From Phorcus lineatus (taxonomy: Eukaryota; Mollusca; Gastropoda; Trochida; Trochidae), in the NCBI GenBank assembly GCA_921293015.1, contig OV121087.1, forward strand, positions 7,514,501 to 7,578,500: a stretch of DNA of 64,000 bases, given 5' to 3'. Every line of letters starts with the position of its first letter. The stretch's first letter is position 1. Positions 50,198-64,000 of this stretch are shown here, in pieces. The notes under the pieces are model-generated. The model was not told where the DNA came from and did no database searches. It saw only the letters and a list, made by a program, of their open reading frames with translations. A program made the position numbers and the translations under genes.

Positions 50198-50950
50198 AAT
50201 CTGACTCCTGGATCACGCGAAATCATCTCAATGCCGTTCCTGCTTTGTCAACAGTGACCTCTTCAGCGGCCTCGCAACACAAACCTCTGGATCACAAATC
50301 TGTTCAATACCGACCTGTGGAGCACCAGCTGTTGCAGCACCAACATCTACCTCTCCCTTATCATCTCTACCCAGAAGGTTACTTCAGGCATTTATGTTTT
50401 TCTTAAAAGCTTAGGTGGAGCAGTTTCTTTGCTAGACGTGCAGAGCCCCGATTGGTTTCAATCGAATCCAGGAATGCTCTTAGAAATGTTGTTGTAAACA
50501 GTTCAATCGGTCAGTTCCAGTAATAGCTGATGGAACTGCAGGTCCTCCTTGTGGTGATGGGCACACTTTCTTACACCACAGCAGTCAGGCGGAGTTGCGA
50601 AACGATTTTTGAATTGATGAAAAGGGGATTTTGAAAGAACGAGATATATTTCCTCTTGCAACAGACCCTACGTTGGAAGAAAATACTTGAACAACCTCTG
50701 CTGTAAGTGTATGCGACAACCACTGGAAAACTTATATTGTTAGAATCAAATATCATACTGAAAAATGTTTCATCAAATTCATCAGATTTTGGACATTGTG
50801 TCTGGCCGCTTGGTCACAGTGGATCTAGACTGCAACGCTTGGGGTTATCATGGGCTGAAACTACTCAGCATTGTAATATACCTGTTATCAAATACTGGGC
50901 AATTAAATACTGGAATTTATCAGTGAAATAAACTGTCTATCAAGCTACAA
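50198..50950 (+). other. Ly6 gene 3' UTR
   Basis: About 750 bp from the stop codon to a well-formed AATAAA at 50927-50932. No further reading frame of note. Confidence 0.6.
50927..50932 (+). promoter_or_regulatory. Ly6 gene poly(A) signal
   Basis: AATAAA in cagtgaaataaactg, the best candidate after the stop; the sequence beyond turns into intergenic AT-rich DNA. Confidence 0.55.
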
Positions 50951-53130
50951 ATATCTTATATTTTCATTATGACGATGATAATAATCGTCACTGTTCCTTT
51001 GTCGGAACTACTTTTTAGTATGTGTGAAATATGAGAGTTACTTTGCAAACTTTGAAGTGATTTAAAAGGGACGATAACATATCATTAGGTAAAAAGTGAT
51101 CCAACGAAAACGAAGATACATATCTACACTTAAAAATAATGTCATTTGATCAAAAGAAGCACGAACGAAGCTCTGCGAATCCTTTTACCTGCCTCAAAAT
51201 ATTAAAAGGTGTTCACACAAAAACAACCGCCAGTGGTTTTTGCCTGATAATTGATTTTTTTTCTTCTAGGACCACGGATGATCGGGTTGATCAGATGTTT
51301 GGACCCTCTAAAGATAATACATTTGGCATAAACTAATGATTATTTGGGATGTTTATTTTAGAAATAAATCCTTTAAAATATTTGCTACTGTACCTTTAAC
51401 AATATGTTAAGAATAAAACCAACACATTTTCGAGTTTTCCATTAAAACTGCTAAAGCCATTTGCACTTGGGATATCAAAGTTGGTTCTTTGGGTGCCGAC
51501 ACCCCATCAAATATTTGGATGCAGGAATTAAACCTTAAACCTCTAACAACTACTTTTCCAAAACCATCATAAATAGAAAACTCAAATATTCATAATAATA
51601 TCTTCCTCATATGGATTAAAGTTTGAAGATCTGGTCTTGACCCTTCTTCGATAATGGGCGTGGCAGAATGTCCACTCTCATACCTTATGTTGATGTCACT
51701 TCAATAACCAGTTACGTGATGAAGCGCAAGTAAAATATAAGAATACAATATATAGAATAGCAATATAAGAAATAAAGTGGTCTACCCAGCATGGACTTAA
51801 ACATATGGTATCCAATGAGTACAACTGCACATTGAGCTTATTATTGGTAACTTCAACTTCTGATTGTCGAAAGGATGATGAGATACAGAGCCCATGGCTA
51901 ATTTTTATTATTATGATTATCAAAAATCGTTTTTTTAATGATATTCAAAGAAGCGCTTTGATTAATTCATTTGCAGCAAAGATTAACATTGCTAGAGATA
52001 AGAACAATATCAACTGCATATATAAAAAATAAAAAGGTTTTTGTAGGAACAAATTTCGTCATAAATTAAGTATTATTTAATTATTCTATTTTATTGTCGA
52101 CGGAGAAAGAAAACAAGAAGGGACTGACTGCACAACCTTGCCTTACTCAAATGTTCATTAAAACATTCAGAAAGAACATTGCTTCTCCTGACAAAAAGTT
52201 CACATACAAGTCTCAAGAATTAGTTATTTATAGGCTGGGTATCTTTGTGAAACAGAAACCCCATAGTTTAAATCTTGGCATAGTATCGAACACTTAAAAG
52301 CCCAAACAAACGCCTCGTGTAACTTTCGTCGCGTTGAAACGCATATGGATAACACAATGGATTTAATGATTCAAAAGAAATGGTTGTTTTTAACGAAACA
52401 TATCTCTATGAATCAAGGTTGATATCAACCATATCAACGTCAATAGAGCTTGTAGTGTATTCAAAATAAGCCACCTGAATACTATCGACTCAAATTCTGG
52501 ACAAGTTTTCGCGACCGTTAACAGTTAATGCTTTGAAAGTTAAACTTCTCACCAAAAACGAGTTTTTATCTCTGACACACCCCGTCAGGTATGTTGACGT
52601 GATGGCCTCTTAAAGTTACACATAGTATGTTTAATGAATATCATATATAATCATCGGTGGCTTAAATAAGAGACAAATTACCATGTGTCCCGAGTTCTAA
52701 AGGCCTTTGTTAAGTTACATCTTTATCTCTAAAATGCCAAAACCATGATGTTTTCCTGTCTTGTAAACGGCAATGTAGATGTCAAAGTTCTGAGCTCCAT
52801 AAGTTAAGTGACTTACTCAGCACTACCAACCAATATTTGTGGTTCTTCTTCTGTATATACGTTTAAGAAATTACGTTTGAGTCATTGGCGAACATCGTCA
52901 CAGGTTTTTTTTATCACAAATCTCGATTTTTACCTATTTATTTGCACAATACTGAACTCATACGCATTATGATGTTTACTTTCATAAACAACCTACTACT
53001 TCTCCATCAAATAATATCATTATGAAGTTTAATATATTTGACCCCAACAACATTCTCTGTGCCCCTTTAAAACAGTCATTACCATATGAATACTGGAAAA
53101 TTCAAGTATTATTGCATAAGTCTCCGCTCA
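50951..53130. other. intergenic region, nothing recognised
   Basis: AT-rich DNA between the Ly6 gene and the repeat-protein gene. I see only short chance ORFs, no exon with splice sites and a family motif, and no clear repeat. Confidence 0.6.
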
Positions 53131-53221
53131 TTGGCTACAGCTCCATGAAAATTTTTTAGTTTGACCTCATTTTATCCGGATGTCTCAGTAACAGAGAAGG
53201 CAAGATCGGCCACAGAGTCGG
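53131..53221 (+). promoter_or_regulatory. putative promoter and 5' UTR exon of the repeat-protein gene
   Basis: An ATTGGCT (inverted CCAAT) lies at about 53131. The sequence cacagagtcgg|gtaagt ends a likely non-coding exon at 53221. The matching acceptor ataatttcag lies at 53726-53735, just before the start codon. The transcription start is not determined. Confidence 0.35.
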
Positions 53222-53752
53222 GTAAGTAATCGTCTCGATACTCGAGAATGGATTCTTTTTGAAATTCGTTACAAGATGTTTGTTTTACAGAACCCAAAAT
53301 GCAAGCTAGTAATGGGAAGCTTGTGAATTTTAATACCGTACTTTATATGCAAGGATAACTTTTATTCAATATGTCTGCCATCTACCCGAATCTAATGGCG
53401 ATGCTGCACTTACTTGTATATTAGACATGTACCCTGTACCCTTAAAGATGAATAAACCTATATACGTAACGTGACCATGTTGTATAGAAATGTATTAAAG
53501 CTTATAATCATTTTGCACACATGAATGTGATTCTTTGTAGTGACAAAAGATCTAGAGCGCGTTTTCTTTTAAAGTTTTAGAGATAGATATCTACTGTTTA
53601 TGTAGATGACATTTATGCAGGACTTGTTTTCCGCAATCATTGATATTGTTTTATATTAGCGGATTGTCCTCTTATAATTTATTTCACATTTAGAAAGATC
53701 ATTGAGGGTTGTGAATTTCTTTTCTATAATTTCAGATTTCGCCCTAAAATAA

Positions 53753-60639
<6,887 letters not shown>

Positions 60640-60665
60640 AGCAAGCACCTACCCTCCCACTCCGA

Positions 60666-60671
60666 AATAAA
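60666..60671 (+). promoter_or_regulatory. candidate poly(A) signal of the repeat-protein gene
   Basis: AATAAA 27 bp after the stop. A later copy at 61355-61360 would give a longer 3' UTR and may be the real one. Confidence 0.35.
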
Positions 60672-60730
60672 CCAACTAATATGAGTAATAGCTTACGCAG
60701 AAGGCGACTTCCCCTCAGAGATAACTCGCG

Positions 60731-60862
60731 TATTCGTCACCACAGGCTTACTAATGTCCTAGTATATTTTGTCGCGTCATTCGTCACCACAGGCTTACTA
60801 ATGTCCTAGTATATTTTGTCGCGTCATTCGTCACCACAGGCTTACTAATGTCCTAGTATATA
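60731..60862. repeat. 47-bp tandem repeat, 2.8 copies
   Basis: The unit is attcgtcaccacaggcttac, then taatgtcctagtata and ttttgtcgcgtc; copies start at about 60733, 60780 and 60827. It lies just 3' of the repeat-protein gene, possibly in its 3' UTR. Confidence 0.9.
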
Positions 60863-62631
60863 TTTTTTTAAATATAAAGAACGCTATACTGCCTTGTTCT
60901 TTATTTTATCATTGGCCTAACTACTAACAACTTTCGTTTTCGATGTCCGTAGAAAGGTGAAATAATATCTTATCAGCGGTGAAATTGAAGATGACGGTAC
61001 AATATGAATGTCTAAGAAAGGGACATAACTCCCATAATTTGACTGCTCTTAAGTCATAAGTGGAGTCATAGCCTTAAGGTGTTGCAATACTCACACTCAA
61101 AGGGAACACCAGCTTTAAGGATGAAAATATAACCGTCAATTTCACATTATTTTTTTAAAATTATTTTAATTCCTCAGAATTTTATATGAACATTTTTTTT
61201 GTATTTCAACGTGTAAGACGCAGACACCTTACTCTTTAGTTGTTGTCTCTATTTGTTAATGTATAAAGATGCGCTACCATATTTCCTGCACATTACAAAT
61301 TAACCGCTTTGGCTACACTGTTTGTGCTATTCATGAATATATACTGAACACCGAAATAAACGTTAATCAAGAAGTTATAGGAAACATTGTGTATCTTGTT
61401 AAATCAACATTTATTCTGGTAAGGGTAATTTTTAATGGTTAAAGCCCCGATAACAATTGAACCACAACAGCCGTTCACTTTAAGAGTGACTTTAGTCACT
61501 CAGAAATTGAAGATCTAGCGTTTCTTTTGGTGGTCATGATATGTGCATGTGAGTTTTATCTATGTTTATTGTGAATCAACTGTTAATCAACGTTCCAGCA
61601 ATAAAAAAAAGTTTATTTAAAAATAGTGTCATTTCAAGCTTACTTCATGTACACAATTTCAGACAGCGGTAAGAAATTTGCTGATCGATTTTCTTTAGAA
61701 GCACTTTAAGTAATTGTACTTTGTTTTGAATAACAAAGACAGCTATTTTATTTTCGTTTGAGAGTGACATACTTTTAGGATATTTTTTGTTAATATAACA
61801 ATAATAGCATTTACCACCTAATGAATACATCTGTACTTCTTTGAAATTACTAATGCATTGCCCGTTCCCTTCGAATCGCTGTTTGGACGATATTTTAAAA
61901 AAAAAGTAAATGTTTATTGGTTTTTTTTATCATTTACAGGCAGAATTAAATGCACATAAACATGAAAACACAGGGTTCAATAATACATCGATATCAAGCT
62001 TTGGATTCAGTACAATTTTGGCCAATAAATTCGCCATTAATAAGTACATTTCAATCATTAAAGATTGGGAAAAGGGGTAACCATTTGTTCGAAAACCTTT
62101 CAAAATTATTGTTTCTTCTGGCTATGAATTTTTCCACAGTGAAAAAATCTTTAAATAATTTTTTAAAATTATGTACTTTTGGAATAAAATTGTTTAAACG
62201 CACTAGTGCACGCCAATACCTCGTAAACACAACGAATGCACAGATACTGCATATCTCTTGATATTACTCACTATCCTCACTCAAGTAATCTACCTCGTAA
62301 GTTATTTAACAAATATTTACGTATTCAGGTAGTAAAGTTGATTTTTAAAGGCCGGAAGTATTTAATGTTACGTTACATTAAATCCGCATGAACTACGATA
62401 TCGGAAGTATTAAGATTTTGCTCATAACCAGAAAAGCGGAAACGGCAGCTGCTATGGTCAATCTAATACTGTGTTATTAAATCGGTTAATTTACAGCATT
62501 TCTTTCATAAAACATATTTCATGATTTGTTCTCAGTTCAGAGTTTAGGTAAATTCAATAGCTGCACACAGTACTAGTTCAGCCGTGTCAATAATTTATCC
62601 GTTTTGTGCACAGCAAACCATAGATTTTTAT
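60863..62631. other. intergenic region, nothing recognised
   Basis: AT-rich DNA with possible poly(A) signals near 61355 and 61600 and a GGGACATAACTCC motif near 61019. No coding exon is recognised. Confidence 0.6.
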
Positions 62632-62680
62632 ATGTCCAAGCCGACAACGGCTGTCTTAACGTTTTCATTGTTGATTGCAG
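62632..62680 (+). CDS. signal-peptide exon of a further secreted or membrane protein (partial gene)
   Basis: ATG opens MSKPTTAVLTFSLLIA, then a phase-1 G before gtaaat. The layout (short first exon, signal peptide, phase-1 donor) is the same as in the Ly6 and repeat-protein genes to the left. No following exon is recognised before the window ends, so the gene continues to the right and its family is unknown. A Ly6 gene is one possibility. Confidence 0.5.
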
Positions 62681-64000
62681 GTAAATTGTAAAGAATGTTT
62701 AGTATTTCATTGCATCGATAGAAATTTTAAGTGAATGCATAAGTCCTCGTAAACCTTAAATAGCCAATTTAAACTGTACAAGCGTGCACTAGTGCCTTTA
62801 AAGTGCAAGTGTAAATATATTTTTGTGTGTGTGGACGATATTTGTTCAACGATTTCTGCGTTCTCATTTTGTTGTGGTTATTTATATAAAGTTGAAGGAA
62901 ATTGATTATGGAAGTCTCTGACTCAAACCATAGATCCTCTCAATTAGGTTTTTTATATAATGGGCAAGATCAAGAATTAATTTTAAAAACCACTATTGAT
63001 TCACTCATATTGTTCAACTTGGAATGCACAAAAAGGACTTATCAAATCAATAAGTGAATGCAAAATTCTATCATGTTTATATGCATATACAACTACTCTT
63101 TTTGTCCTACCATGGTACACATGTATTCCTTAGCTGAACAAGGGTTCTACGAATATTAAATTGAGTGTTTCACCTGATACGACCCCAATAGATCAGTATC
63201 CAAACCTGAACGTTTGATTATCCCCCGCCAACTACGTTGGGCGGGGGATATTTGGCGGGGGATATTGAAATGGTCTCCGTCCGTCCGTTCGTCCATCCGT
63301 CCCGATAATGTTTCCGGCGCACAACTCCAAAACGGTGAGACCTAGCTCGACGAAACTTGGTATGTGCAACGGGCATCATGCGGAGCTGTACCATTTGGGG
63401 TTTTCAACTTCTTTGCATTTTTATTTTTACCCGTTTCCATGGAAACGTAACATAGGATTTCTTAAAGGTTGTTTGTAGAAAAACAACATGATCACTGTTC
63501 AATATTCCACAACTAGTATCCTTAACTACCCTTTCCCTTTGGCGGGGGATATAGCTGACTCTGTCTGCTTGTTTTATTTCAATTAGATCTGCTTTTTATA
63601 TAGCATAGCGTATATAGCATTTTCGTATGATGCAATGAAAATTTAAGATGTAAGATACCCCCAAAAGCCAAGAAAGTCCAAGGAGCAAATAAGCAAACGT
63701 TTGTTTTTATTTAAGGACATACCCTACGCATCAAAAAACGTCTAATGCGCAGAACTGTGCGCATCGCAGTTCGTTACGATAATACATTTGCGACAATCAT
63801 CTTATTTACAATATCGTATGTCTTATTACTTGAAATCATCAGTCATCCTTATAAGAACATAGTTATGCTGTGTAAGCCCATTTAAGGGCCCCTTAATGAA
63901 TGAAAACTGGACATTTAAGACATGGAAACGATCTACAGCAGTGTTGATAAACAAGCCATGCTGTCATCAGCTGATCGACGGACTTCAGAAAATCGGCAGT
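62681..64000 (+). other. probable intron of the last gene
   Basis: AT-rich, without a recognised exon. It holds the GGCGGGGGATAT repeat at 63219-63555. Confidence 0.45.
63219..63555. mobile_element. short element with GGCGGGGGATAT inverted ends
   Basis: The left end reads TATCCCCCGCCAA and the right end TTTGGCGGGGGATATA, an inverted pair; two more GGCGGGGGATAT copies lie just inside the left end, followed by a (GTCC)n stretch. It is a non-coding, MITE-like repeat of about 335 bp. The target duplication was not identified. Confidence 0.55.

Overview
This is eukaryotic, AT-rich, intron-dominated DNA. Every convincing gene is on the + strand, split into short GT-AG exons separated by introns of up to 24 kb. 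The repeats (a tRNA-Arg-like SINE with a CTCACCTCA-type tail, hAT-like and TA-flanked MITEs, a GGCGGGGGATAT repeat, scattered GGGAGGTAAC motifs) together with the gene types suggest a mollusc, perhaps a gastropod. The species cannot be named from the sequence.

Layout. (1) About 1-42,808 is the 3' two-thirds of a MICU3-type mitochondrial calcium-uptake gene (EFHA2). Eight phase-consistent coding exons lie at 6048-42808, the 5' exons lie upstream of the window, and both EF-hands are canonical. The introns hold most of the repeats, a possible 33-nt phase-preserving microexon at 20239-20271, a possible alternative exon at 35405-35485 and an antisense secreted-protein-like ORF at 32252-32671. (2) 46,624-50,197 is a complete three-exon Ly6/uPAR gene: signal peptide, ten-cysteine three-finger domain and a hydrophobic C-terminus that looks like a GPI signal. 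(3) 53,753-60,639 is a complete five-exon gene for an unfamiliar 453-aa single-pass membrane protein: signal peptide, short propeptide with a furin-type site, a long Thr-rich ectodomain made of PW(Y/N)E(R/K)-type repeats, one transmembrane helix and a basic tail. (4) 62,632-62,680 is a signal-peptide exon that starts another secreted or membrane gene running off the right edge.

The three right-hand genes share one architecture: a short first coding exon with the signal peptide, ending in phase 1. They form a small run of cell-surface or secreted genes beside the mitochondrial gene; no functional link is implied. The 453-aa repeat protein is the best candidate for something undescribed. A 98-bp minisatellite, a 70/75-bp CRE-bearing tandem repeat and a SINE lie in the introns of these surface genes, and the SINE seems to supply the splice-acceptor tract of the Ly6 gene.

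Limits: exons were called by eye from reading frame, phase and splice consensus. There is no transcript evidence, and 5' and 3' UTR ends are mostly unknown.
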